64,000 nucleotides of DNA from CAIWHR01 sp963811685. Lineage in GTDB: Bacteria > Pseudomonadota > Gammaproteobacteria > Burkholderiales > Casimicrobiaceae. A program made the position numbers and the translations under genes. The stretch is taken from contig CAWESK010000024.1 in NCBI GenBank assembly GCA_963811685.1, forward strand, positions 1-64,000, read 5' to 3'. This document shows, one piece after another, positions 1 through 10,556 of this stretch. How positions within the stretch are numbered: the stretch's first letter is position 1; each line of letters begins with the position of its first letter. The notes beneath the pieces are model-generated. The model was not told the DNA's origin and did not search any database. It was given only the letters and a program-made list of their open reading frames with translations.

Positions 1-2
1 TC

Positions 3-59
3 TACCTGTGGCAATGCCTCGAGGGAACGGCCGGGCTGCCGGCGCTGGACATCCTCTGA
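3..59 (+). CDS. C-terminal end of an unidentified gene (cut by window start)
   Basis: Only the last 18 codons lie in the window, ending LPALDIL before a TGA stop. The frame is open to the window edge. Too little is left to name a family. It points toward the small membrane-protein gene on the opposite strand, so the two genes are convergent. Confidence 0.4.
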   Translation, partial: YLWQCLEGTAGLPALDIL

Positions 60-75
60 TTGCGACTGTCGCGAC

Positions 76-312
76 TCAATCTCCGCCCTCCGCGACGCGG
101 TGACTCAAAACCTCGAACGCGAGCGGAATCGTGGTCGCGACACCGACGGCGACGAGCGTCCATCCAACCGCCTTGCGCTGTTGCTCGCTCAGCTTCGACG
201 CGAGGAGCAGCCCGATGCCTGCGCCCAGTGCGCCACGCGTCCCCGCGACGAGTGCAAGCTCGGGGCAGGAACTTGCGTCTTGATCATGTCCGTCTCCGTT
301 CGTTGGTTTCAC
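76..312 (-). CDS. Small hypothetical membrane protein
   Basis: About 78 residues when started at the GTG at 312. The frame is open further upstream, but that part has the low-complexity look of a shadow frame. The body holds two probable membrane helices, one Gly/Ala-rich (ALGAGIGLLLA) and one after a short KLSEQQRKAVGW loop (TLVAVGVATTIPLAF). This two-helix hairpin occurs in conserved small proteins of unknown function; I cannot name a family. No strong ribosome site precedes the GTG, so the start is uncertain. Positions 313-554 upstream show no other convincing gene. Confidence 0.5.
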   Translation of the reverse strand: MKPTNGDGHDQDASSCPELALVAGTRGALGAGIGLLLASKLSEQQRKAVGWTLVAVGVATTIPLAFEVLSHRVAEGGD

Positions 313-554
313 CAGACTCGCAGTCTGCACAGATGATCCCGGCTTGACTGTCAGCCGTCGGCTGTGGGACCTATGGGACATAGCGCCATACCTGCTGCCA
401 ACCGACCACGAAATGAAGCTTGGCGATCGTCCGCTACCGACCCTCATCGGCCGGTCGATCTTCACCAAAGCAGCCATCCAACGCATCAAGTTGCGCGGCG
501 GCGGGGGCGGGCATCGCATGAATCGCCAACCTCCGCGAATACTTGATTACTCGA

Positions 555-1529
555 TTACTCGATCACCTCGTCCGCGCGCAGCAGCAGTGATTGCGGCAAT
601 GCGAGTCCGATTGCCCTTGCGGTCTTTTGGTTGATCACCAATTGAAATTTCGTCGCCCCCTCGATGGGAAGATCCCCGGGATTCGCGCCCTTGAGTATCT
701 TGTCCACGTAAGTCGCGGCCCGGCGATGCCCTTCGATCAAGTCCGCTCCGCTTCCAAGCATGCCGCCAGCTTCTGCGTACTCGGGGATCCCGACCGAGGG
801 AAGCCGATACTTTATTGCGAGATCGGCCACTGCTCGAGCGTTGACGGCAAACATCGTGTCGCCCTGAACAACCATTGCTTCAACGTGTCGTTGCACCATC
901 TCAGCGATTGTTCTGTCGAACTCGCCGGGTCCCCGTGCTTCGTATTGTCGCAGCTCCAGCTTCAATGCCTTGAGCACCGGTTCCATGGCCTCAAGGGCCG
1001 ACGCGGGATCGGCCGGGTTGACGAGAAACGCCACACGTGTGATACGCGGCACGGCCTCCCTGAGCAACTCGAGCCGCTTCGCCGTGAGTTCCGAGCCGAA
1101 GCCCGTCCATCCGGTAATGTTTCCCCCGGGCCGCGCGAGATTGGTTATGACGCCCTGTTGCCCGATGGGTAGGCTGGCTCGCACCACGACAATGGGAATC
1201 GTCGTGGTCGCACGCGCCATTGCGATGTTCGCCTTGGCACCTGAGGTAACGACCACCGCGACCTTGAGGCCAACGAGCTCGGCGGCCAACGCGGGAAGCC
1301 GATCGTAGTTTCCCTCGGCCCAACGAACCTCGATGACGATGTTCTTGCCCTCGACATAGCCATAGTCACGCAGGCCCGCACGTAGTGCTTCCAACCGCTT
1401 CGCCTGATTGGAAGCGGACTCGGAACCGAGGAACCCGATACGGTGGACTGTCGCCGGTTGGGCGTTCGCGGGGAACGCCTTTGCGAGCAGCGCCCCAGCC
1501 GCTACGCTGACGAAAGTCCGTCGGTCCAT
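555..1529 (-). CDS. ABC transporter substrate-binding protein (PF04392 type)
   Basis: A 324-residue periplasmic binding protein of the ABC_sub_bind family (PF04392). The N-terminus MDRRTFVSVAAGALLAKAF is a Tat-like signal (RR at residues 3-4, hydrophobic stretch, then Ala-rich cleavage region). Typical family features are visible: HRIGFLGSES near the start, GYVEGKNIVIE around residue 60, LARPGGNITG in the middle, and DKILKGANPGDLPIE plus GLALPQSLLLRADEVIE at the end. Its ATG overlaps the TAA of the upstream paralogue by one base (TAATG), which suggests translational coupling. No permease or ATPase gene is adjacent, so it is an orphan receptor, as is common for this family. The ligand is unknown. 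Confidence 0.85.
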   Translation of the reverse strand: MDRRTFVSVAAGALLAKAFPANAQPATVHRIGFLGSESASNQAKRLEALRAGLRDYGYVEGKNIVIEVRWAEGNYDRLPALAAELVGLKVAVVVTSGAKANIAMARATTTIPIVVVRASLPIGQQGVITNLARPGGNITGWTGFGSELTAKRLELLREAVPRITRVAFLVNPADPASALEAMEPVLKALKLELRQYEARGPGEFDRTIAEMVQRHVEAMVVQGDTMFAVNARAVADLAIKYRLPSVGIPEYAEAGGMLGSGADLIEGHRRAATYVDKILKGANPGDLPIEGATKFQLVINQKTARAIGLALPQSLLLRADEVIE

Positions 1530-2513
1530 TATTGAATCACGTCGTTGGCGCGTACGAGTAACGATTGCGGGATCGTGATGCCAAGTAACCTGGCGGTCTT
1601 GAGATTGATCATCAGATCTAACTTGGTCGCCCGTTCTATCGGCAGATCAGCAGGTTTTGCGCCCTTGAGTATCCTGTCCACAAAATACGCCGCGTGACGG
1701 TACAACTCGACAGGATCTGGGCCATAGCCGATCAAGCCCCCCGCTGCCGCGTATTCATTGGACCCGGCCGACGGAAGCCTCTGTCTTGCCGCGCGACCCG
1801 CAATCTCGATGTGCGTTGGCCCGAAAGAGCGTGTCCGTCCCAACCACGATCGCCTCGATCCGCCCTTGCTCTATCGCTACAAACGTTGTCCCAAGGTCTT
1901 TGGCACTCCGCACCTCCAATACTTGCAGCTCCAATTTCAATGCGTCCGCCGTGGCGCGCATGGCGCGAACTTGCAGGGAGCTCCCCGCATTGGCAGGATT
2001 AATGAGTACCGCCATTCGAGAGATACGCGGGACTGCCTCCTTGAGCAGCTCCAACCTTTTTGCGCCACCTTCTACCGAAAACTGCACCGACCCGGTGATG
2101 TTTCCTCCCGGGCGTGCAAGGCTGCTGCTAAGGCCCGCCGCAACTGGATCGCCCATGACCGGATCGACAATGGGGATCGTCGTGGTAGCGTGTTGCGCTG
2201 CCGACACCGCCTTTGCTCCAAAGGCCACGATTACGTCGACCTTGAGATTGACCAACTCCGCCACGAGTTCAGGCAACCGATCGTAATTCCCTTCGGCCGA
2301 TCGAAGTTCGATAGCGATGTTCTTGCCGTCGATATAGCCGCGCTCACGTAGGCCCGCGCGCAATGCGTCGACCCGGGTCGCCTCAACGGAAAGGGTCTCC
2401 GGGATCAGCAAGCCAATCCGAGCGACCTTTGGCTGCTGTTGAGCAGGCGAAATGAACGGTGTTGCGAGCGCCGTCACGCCCAATGCAAGAACAAAGCGCC
2501 GGCGAGCAATCAC
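1529..2513 (-). pseudogene. Second PF04392 substrate-binding protein, frameshifted
   Basis: Tandem paralogue of the 555-1529 gene. The 5' part (from 2513, MIARRRFVLALGVTALATPF, a twin-arginine signal) reads well to about 1810, ending near GTDTLFRANAH. The remainder (SNEYAAAGGLIGYGPDPVEL to the NDVIQ C-terminus) continues in another frame to 1529. Both halves keep family motifs (GYIDGKNIAIELR, LARPGGNITG, DRILKGAKPADLP, IPQSLLVRANDVIQ), so one small indel near 1805-1815 explains the break. It may be a recent mutation or an assembly error. The last residues parallel those of the downstream copy, which points to tandem duplication. The 251 bases upstream (2514-2764) show no gene. Confidence 0.75.
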
Positions 2514-2764
2514 CGAATCACCTCGTTGACGAATATCAGCCCGACCATACTACGCCTTGCCAACATCGACCCGCTTATTGCCGCTCATGGCCTGCCATCG
2601 CCGGCGAGCGGCTGCTTTGGGCGTTGAGGCGCTATGGCTGCTAGTGGCCGATAGCAGACTTTGAGTTTCCGCGTCCCCGATTGCGCCCAACCCTCCCCGC
2701 CGCACGATCGGACATCGCGCTTCGGCAGGCGCCGACGACGCGGGCCCTCCCTTGGCTTCGCAGC

Positions 2765-3637
2765 CTAGGTGGCGCGCGGATCGAGCGCGTCGCGCAACCC
2801 GTCGCCCAGGAGATTGAACGACAGCACCAGCACGAAGATCGACAGGCCCGGCCATACCGCCATCCACGGCGCCTGCTCGACGTAGTTCTTCGCCGTGTTG
2901 AGCATGCTGCCCCAGCTCGGCGCGGGCGGCTGCTGCCCGAGACCGAGAAACGAGAGGCTGGCCTCGGCAATCACCGCGGCGGCGATCGCGAGCGTCGCCT
3001 GGACGATCAACGGCGGCACCACGTTGGGCAGGATATGCCGAAGCGCGATCCGCCAATGCGGATTGCCGACCGCGCGCGCCGCCTCGACGTAGTCCTCGAC
3101 CTTCACCGCGAGCACCTGCGCGCGCGTGAGACGGATGAACACCGGCGTGGCCGAAATGCCGATGGCGATCATCGCGTTGGTGAGACTCGGACCCAGGAAC
3201 GCGGCAAGCGCGATCGCGAGAATGAGGAACGGCGTGGCGAGCATCGCGTCGGTGATGCGCGAGATGACGCCGTCGGTCCATCGGCCGACGTAGCCCGCGA
3301 GCAGTCCGATCGGGATTCCGAGCGACAGCGAAATCAGCACCGAGACGACGCCGGCGAGAAGCGACGCCCGGGCGCCGAAGATCACGCGCGAGAACACGTC
3401 GCGGCCGAGCTCGTCGGTGCCGAAAAGATGCGCGGCCGACGGCGCCTTGCGGATGGCGCTCCAGCTCGTCGCCACAGGGTCGTAGGGGGCGAGCAGCGGC
3501 GCCGCGACGGCGACCGCGACGACGCCGGCGACGACGACAAACCCCAGCACCGCCGACGGACGTCGCAGCAGCCGGGAAAACGCGCGCGCGCCCGGGCTCG
3601 TCTCCCGTGGCAGGACGTCGATCGCCAGCGTCGCCAT
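2765..3637 (-). CDS. Oligopeptide/dipeptide ABC transporter permease, DppC/OppC type
   Basis: About 290 residues from the ATG at 3637 (MATLAIDV). A TTG at 3661 would add eight residues but lies inside an intergenic repeat. It is an inner-membrane permease of the BPD_transp_1 family with the DppC-type N-terminal segment (one helix, then YDPVA and FGTDELGRDVFSRV). About five further helices follow, and the cytoplasmic coupling loop EAARAVGNPHWRIALRHILP contacts the ATPases. It is the last gene of the importer operon that runs leftward from 9105, and pairs with the DppB-type gene at 3716-4657. Confidence 0.9.
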   Translation of the reverse strand: MATLAIDVLPRETSPGARAFSRLLRRPSAVLGFVVVAGVVAVAVAAPLLAPYDPVATSWSAIRKAPSAAHLFGTDELGRDVFSRVIFGARASLLAGVVSVLISLSLGIPIGLLAGYVGRWTDGVISRITDAMLATPFLILAIALAAFLGPSLTNAMIAIGISATPVFIRLTRAQVLAVKVEDYVEAARAVGNPHWRIALRHILPNVVPPLIVQATLAIAAAVIAEASLSFLGLGQQPPAPSWGSMLNTAKNYVEQAPWMAVWPGLSIFVLVLSFNLLGDGLRDALDPRAT

Positions 3638-3649
3638 GTCAGTCCCGAC

Positions 3650-3710
3650 GGGCCGCCCCAAGGGACTGGCGCGCCCCCACTGGGGGCAGCGAGCACAGCG
3701 AGCGTGGGGG
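3650..3710. repeat. Dispersed intergenic element, copy 1
   Basis: A 61-bp G/C-blocky sequence beginning GGGCCGCCCCAAGGGACTGG and ending GCGAGCGTGGGGG on the plus strand. Its right part has complementary ends, CCCCCAC and GTGGGGG. A related element lies at 21012-21091, with the same head (GGGCCG, C or T, CCCAAGG), the same core (GGGGGCAGCG) and the same tail (AGCGTGGGGG). It fills the gap between the two permease genes. Here it lies antisense to the genes, whereas copy 2 runs with them. From memory, similar elements are frequent in Burkholderiales intergenic regions. Confidence 0.6.
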
Positions 3711-3715
3711 TCGTC

Positions 3716-4657
3716 TCATCCCCGCATCCTGGGATTGACCGCGAAATACGCGAGGTCGGCAAGGAGATTGAGCGCGATGTAGGCGGTCGCGGTGAACAGC
3801 ACGACTCCCTGCACGACGGCGTAGTCGCGGTTGAACACGGCGTCGACGATCAGCTTGCCGAAGCCCGGAATGGTGAACACCTGCTCGGTCAGCACGGCGC
3901 CGGAAAGCAGCGTGCCGAACTCGAGCGCGCCCAGCGTGATGATCGGCACCAGAGCGTTGCGCAGCGCGTGATGGAGGACGACGACGCGCTCGTCGAGGCC
4001 CTTCGCGCGCGCCGTGCGGACGTAGTCGGACGACAGCACCTGCAGCATTGCGCTTCGCGTATGGCGCATCAGCACCGCCGCGATCGCGTTGCCGAGGACG
4101 AACGCCGGCATGATCATCGACGCGAGGTTCGCGCGGAGATCCTCGAACGGGCTCACGTAGCCCGATGCCGGGAGCCAGCCGAGCGAAACGGAGAAGAGCA
4201 GGATCATCATGATCCCGAGCCAGAAGTTGGGCGTGGAGAGTCCCCAGAGCGCAACCACGTTCGCCGCGTAGTCCCATGCCGTCCCCTTGAATACCGCGGA
4301 GACGATGCCCGCCGGAATGCCTATGACGAGCGCGATCACGATTGCGATCGCCGCGAGCTCGAGCGTCACCGGCAGCTTCTCGGCGATCAGCGCCGTCACC
4401 GGCTTCTGGATCCGCAGCGATTCGCCGAGATCCCCGCGCAGCACACCGCCCAGCCAGTACGCGTAGCGGACGGGAAGCGGCTTATCGAGATGGAGCGTCG
4501 CGCGAAGGTGTGCCACGACGGTGGGATCGCGATCCTCGCCGGCGAGCACGACGGCGGCGTCGCCCGGCAGAAGCTGCTGCAGCCCGAAGACCAGCATCGA
4601 AACGAACAGCAGCGTGGGGACGATCGTCGCGAGACGCCGCGTGAGGAACGTCGACAT
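3716..4657 (-). CDS. Oligopeptide/dipeptide ABC transporter permease, DppB/OppB type
   Basis: 313 residues, the normal length for DppB-type permeases. The N-terminus MSTFLTRRLATIVPTLLFV is the family's first helix, followed by FGLQQLLPGDAA and, near residue 50-60, LRATLHLDKPLPVRY. The coupling loop DYVRTARAKGLDERVVVLHH and the C-terminal region (FGKLIVDAVFNRDYAVVQG, then NLLADLAYFAVNPRMRG) are typical. It forms the membrane channel with the DppC-type protein. It starts 14 bases after the binding-protein gene ends and is separated from the next permease by the repeat element at 3650-3710. Confidence 0.92.
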   Translation of the reverse strand: MSTFLTRRLATIVPTLLFVSMLVFGLQQLLPGDAAVVLAGEDRDPTVVAHLRATLHLDKPLPVRYAYWLGGVLRGDLGESLRIQKPVTALIAEKLPVTLELAAIAIVIALVIGIPAGIVSAVFKGTAWDYAANVVALWGLSTPNFWLGIMMILLFSVSLGWLPASGYVSPFEDLRANLASMIMPAFVLGNAIAAVLMRHTRSAMLQVLSSDYVRTARAKGLDERVVVLHHALRNALVPIITLGALEFGTLLSGAVLTEQVFTIPGFGKLIVDAVFNRDYAVVQGVVLFTATAYIALNLLADLAYFAVNPRMRG

Positions 4658-4671
4658 CCAAACCGCCCGGC

Positions 4672-6196
4672 CTAGTTGAACTTCAGTCCCTGGACGCGCA
4701 CGAGTCCGTCAGGCACGGTGCGCAGTCCCGACAGCTTGTTCGTGTACGCCCACAGCCAGTCGCGATGGTAGAGATAGACGATGGGGCGGTCCTTGAGCGT
4801 GATCGCGGCGATCTGCTCGTAGGCCTTCTTCCGGTCCGCGGGATCGCGCGCCGTGCGCGAGCGCACGAGCAGGTCGTCGACTTCCTGCTTGCAGTAGGCG
4901 GAGTTGTTGAGCGGCTGCTTGCAGCCGATGAAGCTGAAGAGGTTGCCGTCCGGGTCCGCACGCCCGCTCCACGCGAGGACGTAGACTTCGTACTGCTGCT
5001 TGTCGGCGAGGTCGAGCGACGTTGCGAATTCGGTCGACTGTATCTTCACGTCGAAGCCCGCCTCCTTGACCATCGACTGCACGACCTGCGCGATCTTCTG
5101 CGCGTCGCTCGTCGTCGGCGTCATCAGCGTGAAGCTCGGATTCGTCACCCCCGCCTGCTTCAGGAGCTCCTTCGCCTTCGCCACGTCGCGCTTGGGAATC
5201 GGCATGTTCTTCGCGTAATACGGGTTCGTTGGCGCGACCCACTGGTTGCCGGGCACCGCCTGTCCTTCCATCACCACCTGGACGATGCCGTCGCGGTCGA
5301 GCGCGAGCTCGAAGGCCTCGCGCACCCGCGGGTCGGTGCCGAGCGGGCTCTTTTTCGCGAAATCGTTGTTGCCGACATTGATCGTGATGCCCTGGTAGCC
5401 GATCTCGGTGATCTTCGAGATCTTGAACCGCGCGTCCGTCTTGAGCGCGGGCACGTCGGACGGCGCCATCCGCTCGATGAAGTCGAGCTGGCCCGACTTG
5501 AGGTTCGCGAGCCGGACGGTCGAGTCGACGATCGGCAGGTACACGATCTTGTCGATGTGAGATCTCGCCCTTGTTCCAGTAATTCGGATAGCGCTCGACG
5601 ACGATGCGGTCCTGCGCGACACGCTCGACGAACTGGAACGGTCCCGAGCACACCGGCTTGGCGCCGAACTTGTCCCCGGCCGCCTGCGCCGCCTTGGGCG
5701 ACACCATCATCCCGGACCGGTCGGCGAGCGCGGCCAAGAGCGGCGCGAACGGCGCCGACAGATTGAGGCGCACCGTCATCGGATCGACGACGTCCACGCT
5801 CGTCACCGGCGCGAGCTCGCCGCGACGCTGGCTTCCCGCCGTCGTCTTGTGGCGCTCGATGTTGAACTTGACGGCGGCCGCGTCGAGCTTTTCGCCGTCG
5901 TGGAACGTGACGCCGGGCCGCACCTTGATCGTCAGCGCCTTGTTGTCGGGCGACCACTCCCACGACGTCGCGAGCTGCGGAACGATGGTGAGCTTTTCGT
6001 CGATGTCGAACAGCTTGTCGCACAGCGCCGCGAACACGATGCGGCCGACAAACGTGCGGGCAAGCGTCGGATCGAGGACATCGGGATCCTCGGCGAGACC
6101 GAAGCGCAGCGTCTGGGCGGCGACGGGTGTTGCAGCGACGAGCACGGCGAGGGCGAGCATCGAGCCGAGGCACGCGTTGCGCGAGGTTGGGGTCAT
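4672..6196 (-). pseudogene. Peptide ABC transporter substrate-binding protein (family 5), frameshifted
   Basis: Periplasmic solute-binding protein family 5 (DppA/OppA-like, PF00496), about 507 residues in total. It starts at the ATG at 6196 behind a GGAGAG ribosome site, with signal peptide MTPTSRNACLGSMLALAVLV ending in AAQ, then FGLAEDPDVLDPTLAR. The frame changes near 5560, after NYWNKGEI; the rest (HIDKIVYLPIVDSTVRLANL to the C-terminus VQGLKFN) continues in another frame to 4672. Both halves are well conserved, so one indel explains it. It supplies substrate to the DppB/DppC permeases downstream and the ATPases upstream. Confidence 0.85.
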
Positions 6197-6290
6197 GGCG
6201 ATCTCTCCGTGAAAGGGACGGGAAACGATGCGGCGGATCGCGCCGCCGGGGCGTTCGAGAATAGCATTGTCCCGCAGCTTGCTGAACGCT

Positions 6291-7360
<1,070 letters not shown>

Positions 7361-7364
<4 letters not shown>

Positions 7365-8389
7365 GCCGCGTCATCCAGCGGCGCGCGCCAGCACGCCGCC
7401 CAGTGTCCGGGCGCGAGCTCGACCTGCGGCGGCTCGTCGCGGCGGCAGCGCTCGATGGCGAACGGGCAGCGCGGATGAAAGCGGCAACCGCGCACCTTCG
7501 ATTCCGGGCTGGGCACCTGGCCCTCGATGGCGGCGAGCCGATCCTGATCGAGATCCAGCCGCGGAATCGATCCCAGGAGCCCGATCGTGTAGGGATGCTG
7601 CGGATGCGCGAACAGCGCCGCGACCGGAGCGCGCTCGACGATGCGGCCGGCGTACATGACGACGACATCGTCCGCCACTTCGGCGACGACTCCGAGATCG
7701 TGGGTGATGAGGACGATGGCGGTTCCGGTCTCTTCGCGCAGCACGCGCATGAGATCGAGGATCTGCGCCTGGATCGTGACGTCGAGCGCCGTGGTCGGCT
7801 CGTCGGCGATCAGGAGCCGCGGCCCGCACGCCAGCGCCATCGCGATCATCACGCGCTGGCGCATCCCGCCCGAAAGCCGATGCGGATACTCGTCGTAGCG
7901 CTCTTCCGGCGACGGGATGCGCACCTGGCGCAGCATCTCGATCGCCCTCGCCTTCGCTTCGGCCCGGCGTCCCGGCCGGTGACGCTCGATCACCTCGACG
8001 ATCTGTTCGCCGACCGTGAACGCCGGATTGAGCGAGGTCATCGGCTCCTGGAAGATCATCCCGATCCGATTGCCGCGGAGCTCCCGCATTGCCGCCGGCG
8101 GCAGCGTGAGGAGATCCACGCCTTCGAAAAGGATCGCGCCGTTGGCGATCCGGCCGGGCGGCTGCGGCACGAGGCCCATGATCGAAAGCGCGGTGACGCT
8201 CTTGCCGCAGCCCGATTCGCCGACGATGCCGAGTGTCCGTCCCGCGTCCAGCGCAAAGCTGATGCCGTCGACCGCGGCAATCTCGCGCCCCTCGACCTTG
8301 AATAGCGTCGTTAGATCGCGCACTTCGAGGAGCGCAGTTTGCGGCGCCTCCGCGTTGGCGGCCTCCTTGGCCCATTCTGCCGCGTTCAT
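7361..8389 (-). CDS. Oligopeptide ABC transporter ATP-binding protein, DppD/OppD type
   Basis: 342 residues from the ATG at 8389, chosen because it overlaps the stop of the DUF1028 gene by four bases; the frame is open further upstream without family similarity. Walker A GESGCGKS is at 57-64, signature LSGGMRQRVMIAMAL near 165, Walker B LLIADEPTTALD near 185, and the C-terminal Cys-rich extension (GCRFHPRCPFAIERC) is present. It is the first of the two ATPases of the peptide importer. The sequence FKVEGREIAAVDGISFALD is the usual N-terminal strand of DppD proteins. Confidence 0.92.
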
Positions 8390-9105
8390 TCGGAGCCGCG
8401 TGCCCGCTGCGCCACGAACCGCGCGATCCGCTCCTCGATCTCGGCGCGGTCGAGAATGCCCGCGGGATGCGCGCGCGACGGCAGGCACGCGACGAACGGC
8501 TGCAAGCGATCGCCGCTCTTGTCGTACAGGCGCCGAAGCTCGCGGAAGGGCTCCTCGTGATCGTCGACACGAAGGTCGAGCGCCGGATAGGACTCGGTCG
8601 TGTAGACCAGGAGCGCCGCCGCCTGCTTGCCGCGCTTGTCGCCGCCCGCCGCGTCGCCGGCTTCCAGCGCCGCGAGCAGCCGCTCGGCAAACGGCAGGCC
8701 CGTCGATTGTTCGTAGGCGGCCGCCGTTTGCCGCAGCACCTGCTCCCCCGCGAGCATGTTGCCGGCGACGCTGTAGTGCGGACCGGAGAGATGGCCGCAC
8801 CACCCGATGCAGGCGCTGCCCGTATGCGCCGCGACGCGACCGCGCGCGTCGAGCACATGCAGCTGCCGGTGGTCGCGCCCGGCATCGGGCTCGACCAGCA
8901 TGCGGACGATCTCATCGGGCGGCGTGCCTTGCGCCAGCAGCGCGAGCCCGGGCTCGCCGTACATCGGATTGACGAGCGCCTGCGTCGCGAGCGCGCCGAC
9001 GCCGCTTCGCGCATGCGGACACAGCGCCCCCACCGCGAGGAAACGGCTCGCGATCGCGATGCCGAACGCGCCGTCGGCAGCGTGCGCAAGAAGCGACCAG
9101 GTCAC
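8386..9105 (-). CDS. DUF1028 family protein (Ntn-hydrolase-like)
   Basis: 239 residues matching DUF1028 (PF06267): N-terminal MTWSLLAHAADGAFGIAIAS, then VGALCPHARSGVGALATQAL, and the central GSACIGWCGHLSGPHYSVAGNML block. Structures and context in the literature relate this family to Ntn hydrolases and to peptide or gamma-glutamyl hydrolysis, but the reaction is not established. Its position as first gene of a peptide importer operon, overlapping the first ATPase by four bases, supports a role in processing imported peptides or peptide-like compounds. The protein has no obvious export signal. Confidence 0.85.
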   Translation of the reverse strand: MTWSLLAHAADGAFGIAIASRFLAVGALCPHARSGVGALATQALVNPMYGEPGLALLAQGTPPDEIVRMLVEPDAGRDHRQLHVLDARGRVAAHTGSACIGWCGHLSGPHYSVAGNMLAGEQVLRQTAAAYEQSTGLPFAERLLAALEAGDAAGGDKRGKQAAALLVYTTESYPALDLRVDDHEEPFRELRRLYDKSGDRLQPFVACLPSRAHPAGILDRAEIEERIARFVAQRARGSE

Positions 9106-9129
9106 GACGGCAGCCTGCTGCAGACGCGG

Positions 9130-9828
9130 CTAGCGAGCGCGCTTTGCATGCAGCAGCGGAAATTCCGTGCGCCGCTCGAAGCCGAGCGCACGGTAGAGCT
9201 CGATGGCGTGGGTATTCGCGCTCATCACGTGCAGGAACGGAGTCTGTCCTGCCTTAAGCATCCGGTTGACGATCCGGCCGGTCAGCATGCGGGCGTAGCC
9301 GCGGCCTTGCGCGTCCGGATGCGTGCAGATGCCGCTCACCTCGCGGCAGTCGCCGACCCACATTCGTTCGCCCGCCATGGCGATCAGCCGCCCGTTTTCG
9401 CGGATCCCGATGAAGTGCCCGAGCTCGACGGTGCGCTGGCGCAGCGGACCCGGTTGCGTGAGCTCGACGAGCGCCAGCATCTCGGCGACGTCGGCATCGC
9501 CGAGTCGCGAGCTCTCGACGTCGCCTTCCGGCAGCAACGAGGGCACAGCGCGGATCATCTGCGTGATCTGCGTCTCCAGCAGCCGCTCCCAGTTCGACGA
9601 AAGCGCCGGCAGCGCGGGACCGATGGCCCCGATGTCGTCGCCGATCTCGACCAGTGCCTCCAGCGCCTCGACGCTCGCTTCTCCGTCGGCGGGGAACCCG
9701 GTGATCGGAGAGAAGGCCGGCGGGTACCGGCGCACGCGCTCGTTGCCCAACGCAAGATGCGCATGCCGCGTCGTGAGGCACGACCAGACGGGGTTGTCGA
9801 GCTGGCGTTCGACGTCGGAGGAGACCAT
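9130..9828 (-). CDS. GNAT family N-acetyltransferase
   Basis: About 232 residues from the ATG at 9828 (MVSSDVERQLDNPVWSCL); an in-frame TTG at 9852 is less likely. The acetyl-CoA binding motif is clear: VSGICTHPDAQGRGYARMLT, followed by LHVMSANTHAIELYRALGF, which is the usual C-terminal half of GNAT proteins of the FR47-like group. The N-terminal half (QLDNPVWSCLTTRHAHLALG) is shared by a set of uncharacterised proteobacterial acetyltransferases. It lies 24 bases upstream of the importer operon on the same strand and may be co-transcribed. The substrate is unknown. Confidence 0.85.
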   Translation of the reverse strand: MVSSDVERQLDNPVWSCLTTRHAHLALGNERVRRYPPAFSPITGFPADGEASVEALEALVEIGDDIGAIGPALPALSSNWERLLETQITQMIRAVPSLLPEGDVESSRLGDADVAEMLALVELTQPGPLRQRTVELGHFIGIRENGRLIAMAGERMWVGDCREVSGICTHPDAQGRGYARMLTGRIVNRMLKAGQTPFLHVMSANTHAIELYRALGFERRTEFPLLHAKRAR

Positions 9829-9974
9829 CGCGGCGATTCCAAGACACGGCAAAGACCCGCAGTGTAGCGCCCGCGCAGAATTCCGTGAGCGCCGCCTCCA
9901 GGCTGCGCGACGCGCGAAAGTGGTAACCTGACGAGCGCCGCCGCCCTTCCCGCGCGGGCGCTCCGCTCGATGCC

Positions 9975-10556
9975 ATGTCCAGGCGCATCCTGATCATTCT
10001 CGGCCACCCCGACCCGCGCCCGGAGCGCCTCTGCCGGGCGCTCGCCGAGGCCTACCACGCAGGCGCGAACGAATCCGGATTCGAAGTCGCGGTGATCGAT
10101 GTGGCGCGCCTCGATTTCTCCTCGCTGAAGAGCAGCCTCGAATGGGAGGCGCCGATCCCCGAGAGCCTGCGGGTCCCGCAGGAAGCGATCGCCTGGGCCG
10201 AGCATATCGTGATCGTCTTTCCGCTGTGGTTGGGCACGATGCCCGCCCTGCTCAAGGCCTTCTTCGAGCAGGTGCTGCGCCCGGGCTTCGCGCTGGAGTC
10301 GAAGGGGCCCGGCCGCTGGGAAAAGAAGCTGAGCGGGCGCTCGGCGCGAATCATCGTGACGATGGGGATGCCGGCGTTCCTCTACAAATGGTATTTCCGC
10401 GCGCACGGCATCAAGAGCTTCGAGCGCAATGTGCTCGACTTCGTCGGCATCGGCCCCATTCACGAGACGCTGATCGGCATGGTCGAAGGCCGCGATGCCG
10501 CGACGCGGCAGCGGTGGCTCGCGCGAACGACCGAGCTCGGCAGGCGTGGCGCGTGA
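9975..10556 (+). CDS. NAD(P)H-dependent oxidoreductase, flavodoxin-like fold
   Basis: 193 residues of the Flavodoxin_2 group (NQO1/MdaB/KefF-like). The N-terminal strand and phosphate loop is ILIILGHPDPRPERLCRALA, the central strand is HIVIVFPLWLGTMPALLKAF, and FFEQVLRPGFALE follows. Members use FMN or FAD to reduce quinones or similar acceptors in the cytoplasm. The next gene starts at a GTG overlapping this stop by four bases (GTGA), so the two are probably made together. Divergent from the acetyltransferase, with about 146 bases between the two starts. Confidence 0.88.
   Translation: MSRRILIILGHPDPRPERLCRALAEAYHAGANESGFEVAVIDVARLDFSSLKSSLEWEAPIPESLRVPQEAIAWAEHIVIVFPLWLGTMPALLKAFFEQVLRPGFALESKGPGRWEKKLSGRSARIIVTMGMPAFLYKWYFRAHGIKSFERNVLDFVGIGPIHETLIGMVEGRDAATRQRWLARTTELGRRGA

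Noticed and set aside
2681..4675. Plus-strand open frame of 664 codons
   Set aside because: Antisense to the two clear permease genes; Arg/Asp/His-rich low-complexity product typical of GC-rich shadow frames.
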